Below, one piece after another: positions 24,977 through 34,090 of a stretch of 64,000 nucleotides of DNA (its first letter is position 1; each line of letters begins with the position of its first letter). Location: positions 248,001-312,000 of the forward strand of contig OY762275.1 of NCBI GenBank assembly GCA_963665505.1, in the 5' to 3' direction. Position numbers and translations under genes: made by a program. Under the pieces are notes generated by a model that saw only the letters and a program-made list of their open reading frames with translations, did no database searches and was not told the DNA's origin. This DNA comes from QANA01 sp963665505 (GTDB lineage Bacteria; Bacillota; Clostridia; Christensenellales; Christensenellaceae).

Positions 24977-26830
24977 CTATTTCCTGACGATCGCCTTGAA
25001 CGAGCAGACATTCATACAGTTGCCGCATTTGATACATTTGGCCGTATCAATGACATGCCGCTCCTTGACTTTGCCCGTGATCGCATGTACCGGGCACTGG
25101 CGCACGCATCTTGTGCAGCCTGTGCAGGCGTCCGTAATATAATAGTCCAGCAATGCGCTGCATACGCCGGCAGGACATTTCTTTTCTTTGATATGTGCTT
25201 CGTATTCATCCCTGAAATGGTAGATCGTGGATAAAACAGGGTTGGGCGCCGTTTGTCCCAGGGCACAAAGCGCGGTAAGCTGCAAATGCTCCCCTAATTC
25301 CTGCAGATCCGTCAGGTCTTCCATTGTGCCGTTGCCGTTAACGATCCTGTTCAGAATCTCCAGCATACGCTTTGTACCTTCGCGGCAGGGAACACATTGC
25401 CCACACGATTCATCCACGATAAAGTCCATATAGAACCGTGCGATATCCACCATGCAGGTGTCTTCGTCCATGACGATCATACCGCCCGAGCCCATCATCG
25501 AACCGATCGCTTTCAGCGTATCGAAATCCATCGGGGTATCAAAGTTTTCCATGGTGATACATCCGCCGGACGGTCCGCCCGTCTGTACCGCTTTAAACGC
25601 TTTCCCGTTTGCACAGCCGCCGCCGATATCATAGATAATATCCCGGAGCGTGATGCCCATCGGCACTTCGACAAGACCGGTATGCGTGATTTTCCCGCCC
25701 AGCGCGAATACCTTTGTCCCCGGAGACCCTTTTGTCCCAAAACTGCGGAACCAATCGGCTCCCTTCAAAATGATCTGCGGAATATTGGATAACGTTTCTA
25801 CGTTATTGATACAAGTAGGTTTCCCCCAAAGACCTTTTTCCGCGGGGAACGGCGGTTTGTTCCTGGGCATCCCGCGTTTTCCTTCGACAGAAGCGATAAG
25901 CGCCGTCTCTTCTCCGCAGACAAAGGCGCCGGCACCCAGCCGGATCTCGATATCGAAATCAAACCCGCTGCCGAAAATATCTTTACCCAGAAAGCCCAGT
26001 TCACGTGCCTGGTCTATGGCGATCCCCAATCTTTGCACGGCAATCGGATATTCCGCGCGCACATAGATAAATCCCTTGGTCGCCCCGATGGCATATCCGC
26101 CGATTACCATGGCTTCCAAAACGGAATGTGGGTCTCCTTCCAACAGGCTCCTGTCCATAAATGCGCCGGGGTCGCCTTCGTCGGCGTTACAGATGAAATA
26201 CTTCTGGTCCGACTGATACGAATGTGCGAAGGACCATTTCCGTCCCGTGGGGAACCCTGCGCCGCCTCTACCGCGCAACCCGGACGCCGTTATCACATTG
26301 ATTACGGCTTCCGGTGTCATTTCTTTCAATACTTCGTATTCTGCTTTATATCCGTCCATGGCGATATATTCGCGGATGTCTTCCGGGTTGATAAACCCGC
26401 AGTTTTGCAAGACTACCCGTTTTTGTTTTTTATAAAAGTAAATATCGTTCAGGCTTTCGATCCGTTTGCCGTCGTCATCCACAACCATATATTCTTCAAC
26501 GGGCTTGCCTTCCTGCAAATGCTGGGTCACGATCTTAATCGCCTTTTCCGGGTCTACATGAATATAGGATATTTTGTTCATGCCGGGTCCAAAAACTTCC
26601 ACGATCGGTTCATAAATGCACATACCGATACAACCGGTCGGTACGACTCTGACATTTTTCAGCCCTTTGGCTTCAACTTCCGTCTTGATCGTATCATATA
26701 CTTCTTTTGCACCGGCGGAGAGTCCGCAGGTGCTCATCCCCACGACGACTCTGTATCCTTCCCGCACGGTAAGGTCTTTTTTTGCGTTTTCTATAATATT
26801 TTTCAATTCAATCATTATCTTCTGCCCCAT
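24977..26830 (-). CDS. hydB: NADH-binding flavoprotein subunit of the hydrogenase complex (NuoF-like)
   Basis: This 617-residue subunit carries the FMN and NAD(H) sites that link hydrogenase to pyridine nucleotides. In order: an N-terminal thioredoxin-like [2Fe-2S] domain (CGLSAGAKEV, PTGCIGMCIYEP), the NuoF core with the Gly-rich NADH site GLRGRGGAGFPTGRKW, FMN-site stretches CNADEGDPGAFMDR and YIRAE-like YVRAEYP, GAGAFVCGEETALIASVEG, a [4Fe-4S] site (ESCGQCVPCREG), and two C-terminal ferredoxin clusters (CTGCTRCVRQCP, CIKCGNCMNVC). ATG 26830 follows the hydC stop directly; an in-frame ATG at 26815 is an alternative, and neither has a strong ribosome site. Confidence 0.93.
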   Translation of the reverse strand: MGQKIMIELKNIIENAKKDLTVREGYRVVVGMSTCGLSAGAKEVYDTIKTEVEAKGLKNVRVVPTGCIGMCIYEPIVEVFGPGMNKISYIHVDPEKAIKIVTQHLQEGKPVEEYMVVDDDGKRIESLNDIYFYKKQKRVVLQNCGFINPEDIREYIAMDGYKAEYEVLKEMTPEAVINVITASGLRGRGGAGFPTGRKWSFAHSYQSDQKYFICNADEGDPGAFMDRSLLEGDPHSVLEAMVIGGYAIGATKGFIYVRAEYPIAVQRLGIAIDQARELGFLGKDIFGSGFDFDIEIRLGAGAFVCGEETALIASVEGKRGMPRNKPPFPAEKGLWGKPTCINNVETLSNIPQIILKGADWFRSFGTKGSPGTKVFALGGKITHTGLVEVPMGITLRDIIYDIGGGCANGKAFKAVQTGGPSGGCITMENFDTPMDFDTLKAIGSMMGSGGMIVMDEDTCMVDIARFYMDFIVDESCGQCVPCREGTKRMLEILNRIVNGNGTMEDLTDLQELGEHLQLTALCALGQTAPNPVLSTIYHFRDEYEAHIKEKKCPAGVCSALLDYYITDACTGCTRCVRQCPVHAITGKVKERHVIDTAKCIKCGNCMNVCSFKAIVRK

Positions 26831-27343
26831 TTATTCTCTATATTTGTCAAGAATCGCCGGAATCGTCTCCACATCGTCCAGTTTTGCATAGATATCGTTA
26901 TCGATCATCATAACGGGAGAAAGTCCGCAACATCCAAGGCAACGGGTAGAATCCAATGTGAAGAGTCCGTCCGGTGTCGTATCCCCGATCTCGATATGCA
27001 ACGTTTCCGCCACTTTATCAGCGACTTTTTTCCCGCCTTTTACATAGCAGGCTGTGCCCAGACATACCGCTATATGATGCTTTCCCTTCGGTTTGAGCGT
27101 AAACTGGCTATAGAATGTGGACACACCGTAGAGTTCCGCTATCGGGATCCCGGTATTCTCAGAAATAAATTTATGTACCTCCAAAGGCAGATATCCAAAG
27201 ATACTTTGCGCCTTTTGCAAAACCAAAACACCAATATCGCGGGCTCCATGCAGCGAATCAATATATTCTTTCAGCACAGCATACCTGCTGTCCTCTGTAA
27301 TATCGCAGTTGCAGTTGCAGTTGCGATCATCGTCATTTTGCAT
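26831..27343 (-). CDS. hydC: [2Fe-2S] thioredoxin-like subunit of the hydrogenase complex (NuoE-like)
   Basis: First gene of hydCBA. The roughly 170-residue protein has the NuoE/HndA fold: a helical N-terminal part, GVSTFYSQFTLKPKGKHHI, then the four Cys ligands in CLGTAC and CLGCC. It relays electrons to the NuoF-like subunit. A start at 27373 is possible, but AAAGGGG sits about 11 bases before ATG 27343. Near the N-terminus a short CAACTG repeat encodes NCNCNC, extra cysteines not seen in typical NuoE; whether they bind metal is unknown. Confidence 0.9.
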   Translation of the reverse strand: MQNDDDRNCNCNCDITEDSRYAVLKEYIDSLHGARDIGVLVLQKAQSIFGYLPLEVHKFISENTGIPIAELYGVSTFYSQFTLKPKGKHHIAVCLGTACYVKGGKKVADKVAETLHIEIGDTTPDGLFTLDSTRCLGCCGLSPVMMIDNDIYAKLDDVETIPAILDKYRE

Positions 27344-27620
27344 ACATTCCAATCCCCTTTCATTCAACATCAAATGATGCTCTTCTACTTTTTAAAAGGA
27401 CAAGGTCCCCTATCCTATACGGTTTAAAAATTTTGCAGCCCCAAAAAACAAAAATCAACCCCTCTAATAACAGGTTAAGGCAACTCCTGCATTTTGGGGT
27501 ATGTTTCTACTCCCTATTCGCATGAATAAGCGCACATGATCCTCTGCAAAGGATTTTTACGAGCATATACGCTGAAATCGTTCGAAGTGTAAATAACTGT
27601 ACAGAAAGCTCCCAAAATAA
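27344..27620 (-). promoter_or_regulatory. Long untranslated leader of the hydCBA operon
   Basis: The best promoter places the RNA start near 27614, leaving about 270 bases before hydC. I found no known riboswitch motif, no intrinsic terminator and no credible gene in this stretch; its length suggests post-transcriptional control or a second, nearer promoter. Confidence 0.35.
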
Positions 27621-27649
27621 ATGATACTTCGAAAGAATTGTGTTGTCAA
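27621..27649 (-). promoter_or_regulatory. Promoter of the hydCBA operon
   Basis: On the minus strand a perfect TTGACA (27644-27649), a 17-bp spacer and TATCAT (27621-27626). It is the only near-consensus pair I see upstream of hydC. Confidence 0.6.
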
Positions 27650-27716
27650 TCATTAACTGCATAATCCAAAAGATAAACCCGCACAAAAGCGGGGAGCGTT
27701 CTGCCGATGAATAAAT

Positions 27717-27751
27717 AAAAAAACCCTGTGCGTCTTTTAAAACCCACAGGG
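27717..27751 (-). terminator. Terminator of the Tad pilus operon
   Basis: On the minus strand CCCTGTG (27745-27751) pairs with CACAGGG (27724-27730), followed by seven Ts (As at 27717-27723). It lies 36 bases after the last gene of the operon. Confidence 0.78.
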
Positions 27752-27786
27752 AAACGTTCTGTACAGATAAAGACCGGGCAGAAAAG

Positions 27787-28569
27787 CTACGCCGAAGTTT
27801 CTTTCTCCATATCCGTCTGCATCCTTGTATTTTTATACATTTCCTGCATATTCTCTTTCATTTCATTCAGTGTTTTTTCCAATTCCGACAGACTGTTACA
27901 CGCATATTCCATATTGGAAGCATGTTTTTGCTTATATTCATACAGCTTCAGATTCGTCGCCATCTCGCTGTTCCGCTTAGAGACCGCCGCAGAAACGAGG
28001 GCTGCCTTCAAGGCGTCGTTCTGTTTTTTTATTTCGGCCATGCGTTCGTTCAGCATTTCGGCGGTTTTTTTAAAAGCGTTGTTTTCCACCGTCAGCCGAT
28101 CCCTCTGCAGATTCAGTTCTTCCACTTCTTCTGTCAGCCGCTTATTTTCTTCGATGCTGTTTTTCCTGTCGTCGCTTTCGAGTTGCCGGCGCAGCGCTTC
28201 CGTCGTTTTCTGTAGTCTTGCGTTATCTGCCCGCGCCTGTGTTTCCGCTTCGGTTTTCCTGCGCACCTCGAGCGCCAGCTGTTCGATTTTTTCCTCACAC
28301 TCTTTTTTTGTCTGGAGCAACTTTCCTTTTTCTCCGGACAGCAGCGCAAGCTCATTTGTAGATTCTTCCAGTTTTTCCTGCAGCAGCGCTTGGGAATGGT
28401 CCATATTCTCTTTCACGTTCAGAATATAGGCATCGACTTCTTTGCATTGATACCCACCCATCAGCGCCTTGGTAAATTCCGGGATAGCCCCTTTGGTTTT
28501 CCGGAATTGTTTTATCTTTTCCTGTGTCATTTCTGTTCCCACGGTCATTCCCCCAAAATTTCTACTCAA
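27787..28569 (-). CDS. DivIVA-like coiled-coil protein, last gene of the Tad operon
   Basis: The protein has about 250-260 residues. After a short N-terminus it has FTKALMGGYQCKEVDAYIL, which resembles the DivIVA/GpsB membrane-binding motif (GYxxxEVDxFL). It is then almost entirely heptad-patterned charged coiled coil to about residue 235, with a loose tail. DivIVA proteins mark cell poles and septa by sensing membrane curvature. Its gene overlaps the DUF192 gene by 8 bases at the end of the pilus operon, which suggests a role in placing the pilus machine; this is inference. Starts at 28569, 28548, 28542 (GTG) and 28530 are all possible; GGGGGA lies six bases before the GTG. Confidence 0.68.
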   Translation of the reverse strand: MSRNFGGMTVGTEMTQEKIKQFRKTKGAIPEFTKALMGGYQCKEVDAYILNVKENMDHSQALLQEKLEESTNELALLSGEKGKLLQTKKECEEKIEQLALEVRRKTEAETQARADNARLQKTTEALRRQLESDDRKNSIEENKRLTEEVEELNLQRDRLTVENNAFKKTAEMLNERMAEIKKQNDALKAALVSAAVSKRNSEMATNLKLYEYKQKHASNMEYACNSLSELEKTLNEMKENMQEMYKNTRMQTDMEKETSA

Positions 28570-28921
28570 TGGTTATTTTTTCTCCGACAGAGACGTTCTT
28601 CCCGCACAGCGTTCCGCTTCGCAATTCTACAACTTGGTATGCCGCCCGTATATATTCGCTGATCGCATTTTCCCCAAGAAAAGGAACAATGTGGACGACA
28701 ATCCCTTCTTCGGATAAAAACAGCACATCCAGACTAAACCGCATATTAAACGTATGGATCTGCCGGCAGGGCCGTATCAGCAGGCCTTCCCCTTCATTCA
28801 GTTCTTTTTTCCCCTGCAACCCCCATAATCTCGCAAAAAACCCGTCGGCGATCCGGACCCGATCGGCTATCACACCCTGTTTATTGGATATCCGGTATAA
28901 ATTCCGCCGTCTTTTGTTCAA
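28562..28921 (-). CDS. DUF192 family protein
   Basis: The 119-residue protein matches the small DUF192 (COG1430) beta-sandwich family: ADRVRIADGFFARLWGL near the N-terminus, then GLLIRPCRQIHTFNMRFSLDVLFL and VVELRSGTL. Its biochemical role is unknown; homologues often sit near Tad or type IV pilus genes. A longer frame starts at 28978 inside tadC, but AGGAGG at 28931-28936 (complement) sits nine bases before TTG 28921, which gives the family's normal N-terminus. It overlaps the end region of the coiled-coil gene. Confidence 0.82.
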   Translation of the reverse strand: MNKRRRNLYRISNKQGVIADRVRIADGFFARLWGLQGKKELNEGEGLLIRPCRQIHTFNMRFSLDVLFLSEEGIVVHIVPFLGENAISEYIRAAYQVVELRSGTLCGKNVSVGEKITIE

Positions 28922-28934
28922 CGTCCCCTTCCTC

Positions 28935-29858
28935 CTATTCCTTGAATACTTCAATGATCTGCAAAACCGTCGGGCCAAGCAATATGATAAAGATCACGGG
29001 GAAGATGAACACGACCAGCGGAAACATCATTTTGATCGGCGCCTTCATCGCTTTTTCCTCTGCCGCCTGTTTGCGCGACAGGCGGAGTTGCGAAGCTTGC
29101 GCCTGCAGGACATTTTTAATCGATACGCCCATCTGTTCCGTTTGAATGAGTGCACCTACAAAAGTCTTTAATTCCTGCACGTTGGTCCTTTCGGCAAGCC
29201 TTTTCAACGCTTCTCTGCGCGGACGCCCCATCTGGATCTCTTTCTGCACGGTCCCGAATTCGTCTACCAGCGGACCTTTGCTATACTGTGCAATGTATAA
29301 CAAAGCGGCGTCAAACCCGAGCCCGGCTTCCACACTCACCGTCAGCAGATCCATTATATCCGGCATTTGCTTCCGGATCGCTCCCTGCCGCTTCTTTATC
29401 CTCGCGGACACATAGGCATGCAGACCGTACAGGGCAAGGATCGTTCCGGAAAGATAGAGCAGAAATTTGAGCGCCACCAGATTTTTGAACGTCACCAGAA
29501 TCAAAACGGTCAACGCGAGCGTCCCGACCGTAAAGATCAGCCTTGCGGAGGAAAATTCTCCGGGGGTGATCGTTATGCCCGCCAGCAAAAGTCTTTGCTC
29601 CAGTTTGGATTTTTTCGCTTCTTTTTTGTCTTTTGGAAAGATTTTTGAAAACGCTTTGAGCGTCTTCAAAACGGCGGGGAGCAAAAACCGTTTCATAAAC
29701 GGCAGTTCGATCTCTTCATCCAGTGTTTTAATTATATTTTTTTTAGAAATGCTGCGTATCCGCCGCGTCTTATCGTCGCGGGCTTTTCCAAGTTTCTGAA
29801 ACAGCGCTACAAACAGGGTAAAAGAGAAAGACATCGCGGACAGTATCAAATAATTCAT
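28935..29858 (-). CDS. tadC: Tad pilus inner-membrane platform protein TadC
   Basis: The 307-residue protein is a type II secretion F-domain platform protein. It has an N-terminal hydrophobic segment, two central ones (about 100-150), the cytoplasmic F domain with KQMPDIMDLLTVSVEAGLGFDAAL and EIQMGRPRREAL, and a C-terminal pair ending LGPTVLQIIEVF. With TadB it forms the membrane base on which the CpaF ATPase drives Flp pilin assembly. It follows tadB by 9 bases. Confidence 0.9.
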   Translation of the reverse strand: MNYLILSAMSFSFTLFVALFQKLGKARDDKTRRIRSISKKNIIKTLDEEIELPFMKRFLLPAVLKTLKAFSKIFPKDKKEAKKSKLEQRLLLAGITITPGEFSSARLIFTVGTLALTVLILVTFKNLVALKFLLYLSGTILALYGLHAYVSARIKKRQGAIRKQMPDIMDLLTVSVEAGLGFDAALLYIAQYSKGPLVDEFGTVQKEIQMGRPRREALKRLAERTNVQELKTFVGALIQTEQMGVSIKNVLQAQASQLRLSRKQAAEEKAMKAPIKMMFPLVVFIFPVIFIILLGPTVLQIIEVFKE

Positions 29859-29867
29859 ATCCTTCTC

Positions 29868-30815
29868 CTAAAATTTGATGCGCGACACTTTTTGAATCAC
29901 CATAAAACCGATCAGTTCCAACCCGGCTGCAAGGACCAGCATGATGATGCCCGCCTGCGTTTCAAAAAAAGAGCGGACATAATCGGGATTTATGACCATG
30001 AGGACGAGCAGGATAAACGCAGGGATCAACCCCACGATCTTGCCGGAGGCCCGCCCGGTCGTCGTCAGGACTTTTATGTTCCCCTTTATTTTCAATCGGT
30101 CCCGGATCGTATCCGAAATATTCGTGAGAATTTCGGATAGATTCCCCCCTACCTGCCGTTGGATCAGTACGGCCGAGACCAGGAGCGTGAAATCTTTGCT
30201 CTTTATCCGTGCGGCCAGATTATCCAGCGCCTTCTCCATAGAGACCCCAAACCGGATCTCTTTCACAACACGGCCAAATTCTTTGGAAATAGGCTCAGGC
30301 ATATCCCGTACGATACTGTCCAGCGCCTGCGGAAAAGAAAGCCCGCTTCTAAGGCAGTTTCCCATGATGATCAGCGCACTGCTCAATTGTTCTTCGAAGA
30401 GGGCAATTCTTTTGTTCTTCGCGCGTTTCAGCATAAATACGGGCAGGACAAACCCCAATAAAGAAAAGGCGAAAAATACCAGCCAGTCTCCTTTATATAA
30501 TAGGAAGAGACCCCAGGGCAACAGTGTAAGGACCGTCCAAATGAAAAGGAATTCCTCCCCCCGCAGTTTTATCCCGGAACGGGAGAGCTCATCAGAGAGA
30601 TACTGCCCAATGGTTTTAAAGATACCCGGCAGTTTGTTTTCTTTTTTCTTTTGGATTCTTCGGATTTTCCTATCGGTTTTTTCCGCTTGCCCACTGAAAA
30701 TCCTTTTAAGCCTTTCCCGGACCTCTTCTTTTTCTCCGCCTATGATCTGTACGACAGATAGCACCAGAAAAAAAGCAAAGGTACAGGCGGTAACACAGAC
30801 AAAAAATACCGCCAT
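29868..30815 (-). CDS. tadB: Tad pilus inner-membrane platform protein TadB
   Basis: A 315-residue F-domain platform protein, paralogue of TadC. It has an N-terminal membrane segment, a cytoplasmic basic stretch, two hydrophobic segments near residues 95-140, the F domain (ALIIMGNCLRSGLSFPQALD, EIRFGVSMEKALDNL) and two C-terminal membrane segments. An earlier in-frame start at 30890 is unlikely; GAGGAG lies just before ATG 30815. Confidence 0.9.
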   Translation of the reverse strand: MAVFFVCVTACTFAFFLVLSVVQIIGGEKEEVRERLKRIFSGQAEKTDRKIRRIQKKKENKLPGIFKTIGQYLSDELSRSGIKLRGEEFLFIWTVLTLLPWGLFLLYKGDWLVFFAFSLLGFVLPVFMLKRAKNKRIALFEEQLSSALIIMGNCLRSGLSFPQALDSIVRDMPEPISKEFGRVVKEIRFGVSMEKALDNLAARIKSKDFTLLVSAVLIQRQVGGNLSEILTNISDTIRDRLKIKGNIKVLTTTGRASGKIVGLIPAFILLVLMVINPDYVRSFFETQAGIIMLVLAAGLELIGFMVIQKVSRIKF

Positions 30816-30825
30816 GTTCTCCTCT

Positions 30826-32157
30826 CTAGTCGTTTCGGAACCACTCTTCCCCCACATAGATCCCGTTGTCCCGCAGTTTCTCACAGGCATACGGCCGGAT
30901 CCCCGTGGCTTTGAAGCGGGTCCGCAACGTGCTGCTGCCCTCCATCAGCCCTTCCTTCTCACAGACAAAAATATCCTGCAGGGTTATGACATCCCCTTCC
31001 ATACCCAAAACTTCGGTAATATTCGTTATTTTTCTGCTGCCGTCCCGCATGCGGGATTGCTGGACAATCAGATTGATCGCCGAGGAAATCTGTTCCCGGA
31101 TCGCCCGAACGGGCAGATCCATGCCGGACATCAGCGTCATTGTCTCGATGCGGGAAAGCGTATCTCTCGGGGAGTTCGCGTGTGCGGTGGTAAGCGACCC
31201 GTCGTGCCCGGTATTCATGGCCTGCAGCATGTCCAGCGCTTCCCCGGAACGCACCTCGCCCACGATAATCCGGTCGGGGCGCATCCGCAGCGCATTCCGC
31301 ACAAGATCCCGGATCGTGATCTGCCCCCTGTTTTCCAGGTTGGCCGGCCGGCTTTCGAGCGTCACTACATGTTCTTGCCGCAACCGTAATTCCGCGGCGT
31401 CTTCGATCGTGATGATGCGTTCGTTCGCAGGGATGAACGCCGACAGCACGTTCAGCAATGTCGTTTTGCCGCTGCCCGTCCCCCCCGAAACGATGATATT
31501 GAGCCGGCCCTTCACACACGCTTCCAAAAACGAGAGCATATGCGGCGAAAGCGAATCAAATCGCAGCAAATCTTTTGCGGTTATCGGTTGCTTGGAAAAC
31601 TTCCGGACCGTAATGACCGGCCCTACTAAAGAAAGCGGCGGAATGATGATATTGACGCGGGAACCATCGGACAGCCGCGCATCCACCATGGGGTTAGCTT
31701 CGTCCACATGCCGTCCGACAGAGGAAACGATTCTGTCTATGATATTGAACACATGTTCGACATCCCGGAACAGGACCGGGCTTTCTTCTATCTTGCCCGC
31801 TTTTTCTACAAATATATGATACGGCCCGTTGACCATGATTTCGGTGATTTCCGGGTCGTCCAGCAGGCCCTGCAAAGGTCCATACCCCAGCACATCGTTA
31901 TAAAGTTCCAGGCCGATCGTGATCCGCTCGGTGCGGTTCATGTCCCCGGCAACCAGTTCCAAAGCCTGCTCGACGACATTCTTGACAAAGCTTTCTTTGT
32001 TGCTGTCTTCTATCGTGCTGATTTTATCCAGCGCCTTGACCACTTCTTCGTGGGCCTTGTCTTTGATGCCCCTGTATAGATCTTCCGGCCTTGTCTTTTC
32101 GTCGTTATCCGACTGGACGGTATATTTTTGTTTTTCCAGTTTTTGCAGTAAAGACAC
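30826..32157 (-). CDS. tadA: Tad pilus assembly ATPase TadA/CpaF
   Basis: A 443-residue hexameric secretion ATPase that powers pilus assembly. It has a helical N-terminal region, YGPLQGLLDDPEITEIMVNG, Walker A GGTGSGKTTLLNVL, an Asp box (ITIEDAAELRL), Walker B-region MRPDRIIVGEVR, and a His box TGHDGSLTTAHANS, all typical of CpaF. An ATG at 32184 is in frame, but AAGGAGGG seven bases before GTG 32157 marks the start. The next gene (tadB) begins ten bases after its stop. Confidence 0.93.
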   Translation of the reverse strand: MSLLQKLEKQKYTVQSDNDEKTRPEDLYRGIKDKAHEEVVKALDKISTIEDSNKESFVKNVVEQALELVAGDMNRTERITIGLELYNDVLGYGPLQGLLDDPEITEIMVNGPYHIFVEKAGKIEESPVLFRDVEHVFNIIDRIVSSVGRHVDEANPMVDARLSDGSRVNIIIPPLSLVGPVITVRKFSKQPITAKDLLRFDSLSPHMLSFLEACVKGRLNIIVSGGTGSGKTTLLNVLSAFIPANERIITIEDAAELRLRQEHVVTLESRPANLENRGQITIRDLVRNALRMRPDRIIVGEVRSGEALDMLQAMNTGHDGSLTTAHANSPRDTLSRIETMTLMSGMDLPVRAIREQISSAINLIVQQSRMRDGSRKITNITEVLGMEGDVITLQDIFVCEKEGLMEGSSTLRTRFKATGIRPYACEKLRDNGIYVGEEWFRND

Positions 32158-32185
32158 AGAGGTTCCCTCCTTCCGGCCATGCATC

Positions 32186-33355
32186 CTATTTCTTGGCGGC
32201 TACTTGTTGTTTTGCCGCCGTATCCCGCAGGATCGCCGCCCCTAAGTTTATCAATTCTCTCCCGATCGGAGAACGGGGCGCATCCAGTATGATGGGGATC
32301 CCCCTGTTAAGGGATGCGGTGGCTGTCTTCCAGTCGCAGGGGATCTTATAGTTCACCGGATAATCCAAAATGCCCTGCGCATCTTTGATGGAAATAATCC
32401 CGGAAGAATAGCGGTTTACCAATACGTGCACTTTTTCTTTCTGCAGCAGGGAATGGAAAATATCCAAGCTGATCCTTGCATTCCGGAGTGCGGAAATATC
32501 CAGGGTGATGATCTGCAAAATCATGTCGGCCTGTTCGATACAGGTAATGGAGATATCGTCGAAATAAGGCAGTGTATCTATCACAATATAATCAAAATAG
32601 GGGCGGATCGTGTTGATGATTTTTTCCACAAAACGCCCCTGTATCGTTTCCGCGATTTCCGGGCTTTTGGGGGCGCATAAAATATGGATGCCGGTCGTAT
32701 GCTCCACCATATAACTCTGGATCGTCTCGACATCCAGGCTCTGTTTGGCCTGAGCCAGGTCACCGATCGTATCCTTTGGATCGACATCGAAAAAAAGGTT
32801 GATATCCCCAAACTGCAGGTCCAGATCCAAAACGGCCACTTTTTTCCCTTTACGCATCAGCGAGACGGCCAGGTTGGACGCAATGGTGGATTTCCCTATC
32901 CCTCCTTTGGAACCGAAAACCGTGATGACTTTCGAAGAATTCCGCATGATCTGCAGGCCGCTGTTTTTGGCTTTGGCCCGTTCCAGCGCAAAACAACGCT
33001 GGATGTTCTCCATCAGCAGGCGGGGTTCGCAATCCATCTGCAATACCTTACGGGCACCGGCCTGCATTGCTTTTTCCACAAATTCCAGCTCAATATGCGC
33101 GCGTAAAAATAAAATCGAACATCCCTGCAGCGAAATATAGATCTCTCTCGCACACCGGAGCGCTTCCTCTTCGTTTTCTCCCGCTATGACCACCACATCG
33201 GGCAGTATGCCGCGAACCTTGTCCGTCACTTTTTCCAGCAGCCTGGCAAACCCGACAAACGCGATATCCTCCTGTGTCAGCTTGCGCTTGATCTCCGCTT
33301 TGAAAACTTCGTCGTCCAGGACCGCCATTACTTTGATTTTATCCACCCCGCACAT
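32186..33355 (-). CDS. tadZ: Tad pilus localisation ATPase TadZ/CpaE
   Basis: A 389-residue protein with an N-terminal receiver-like domain (1 to about 130) that lacks a clear phospho-acceptor set, and a C-terminal MinD/ParA-type ATPase. The latter has the deviant Walker A FGSKGGIGKSTIASNLA, DLDLQFGDINLFF, and YIVIDTLPYF. TadZ proteins place the pilus machine, commonly at a pole. AAGAGG touches the ATG at 33355, so a GTG three codons later (33346) may be the true start. It fits well with the DivIVA-like protein encoded at the end of the operon. Confidence 0.88.
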   Translation of the reverse strand: MCGVDKIKVMAVLDDEVFKAEIKRKLTQEDIAFVGFARLLEKVTDKVRGILPDVVVIAGENEEEALRCAREIYISLQGCSILFLRAHIELEFVEKAMQAGARKVLQMDCEPRLLMENIQRCFALERAKAKNSGLQIMRNSSKVITVFGSKGGIGKSTIASNLAVSLMRKGKKVAVLDLDLQFGDINLFFDVDPKDTIGDLAQAKQSLDVETIQSYMVEHTTGIHILCAPKSPEIAETIQGRFVEKIINTIRPYFDYIVIDTLPYFDDISITCIEQADMILQIITLDISALRNARISLDIFHSLLQKEKVHVLVNRYSSGIISIKDAQGILDYPVNYKIPCDWKTATASLNRGIPIILDAPRSPIGRELINLGAAILRDTAAKQQVAAKK

Positions 33356-33371
33356 CCTCTTTTCTGTTCGA

Positions 33372-34064
33372 TCATGGCGCGTATGGCCCGACTTCCTCGC
33401 GTGCGCTTTCCAGATACGGGCGCAATATAACCGTTAATTTCCCATTGATCTGTGCATAGAACAGCCGTACGGCTTCCGATGCCGTTACGGCCAGCGTGAC
33501 CGTACTATATCCCGTCGTACCCGCTCCGTTGCTGTTTTGTGAGGCCGTGGCCGTAGCAAGGATCTCTATGTTTTGGAGAAACAATACGGTTTTGGAGATC
33601 TTTGTACCGGTTCCGTCCTCCGCATCCATCAATATCGAAACAAGGATATCGACTATATCCCCTTTTTGCAAATATCCCGAAACGCCGGAAACGTCGCTCA
33701 CTTCCACCGACATGGCCCGTTTGCCGACCGGTATGCAAAAAGAAAGGCCGTTTTCCGCGTTGCTTGCATCGCGCAGTCTGGTCTGTAAAATCTGTTCCTC
33801 CGATTCTATGGAACTGTTGGTCACTTTTCCTACCGCATCGGCCAACGAGCGTACCGCCAGGCTGTTTACGGCTTCCGCCGGGAACTCGATGACTTTCACC
33901 ATATCACTGGTGATCACCGTTTTTTGGGGGATGCTCTTCACAGCCACGACCACTTGTACCGTTTGTGCCGTTACAGGCGTAGTTTTGAGGCTGTTCATAT
34001 AGCTGTAAACGGCGATGCCCGTCAGGATTGCAAACAGCGACGCAAAAAAATATACCTTCTTCAA
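33372..34064 (-). CDS. cpaB: Flp pilus assembly protein CpaB/RcpC
   Basis: The 230-residue protein has an N-terminal membrane anchor (FFASLFAILTGIAVYSYMNS) and an exported SAF/CpaB domain: VVVAVKSIPQKTVITSDMVK, then PVGKRAMSVEVSDVSGVSGY and LQKGDIVDILV. In Gram-negatives RcpC/CpaB works with the secretin. Here, with no secretin gene, it may guide the pilus through the thick wall; that is inference. It lies between the tadG-like gene and tadZ. Confidence 0.87.
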   Translation of the reverse strand: MKKVYFFASLFAILTGIAVYSYMNSLKTTPVTAQTVQVVVAVKSIPQKTVITSDMVKVIEFPAEAVNSLAVRSLADAVGKVTNSSIESEEQILQTRLRDASNAENGLSFCIPVGKRAMSVEVSDVSGVSGYLQKGDIVDILVSILMDAEDGTGTKISKTVLFLQNIEILATATASQNSNGAGTTGYSTVTLAVTASEAVRLFYAQINGKLTVILRPYLESAREEVGPYAP

Positions 34065-34090
34065 GTCTTTCCTCCATAAGGGAACGCCTG

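Noticed and set aside
27299..27330. CAACTG triplet repeat as a phase-variable tract in hydC
   Set aside because: Three units of six bases keep the frame whatever their number, so a switch is unlikely.
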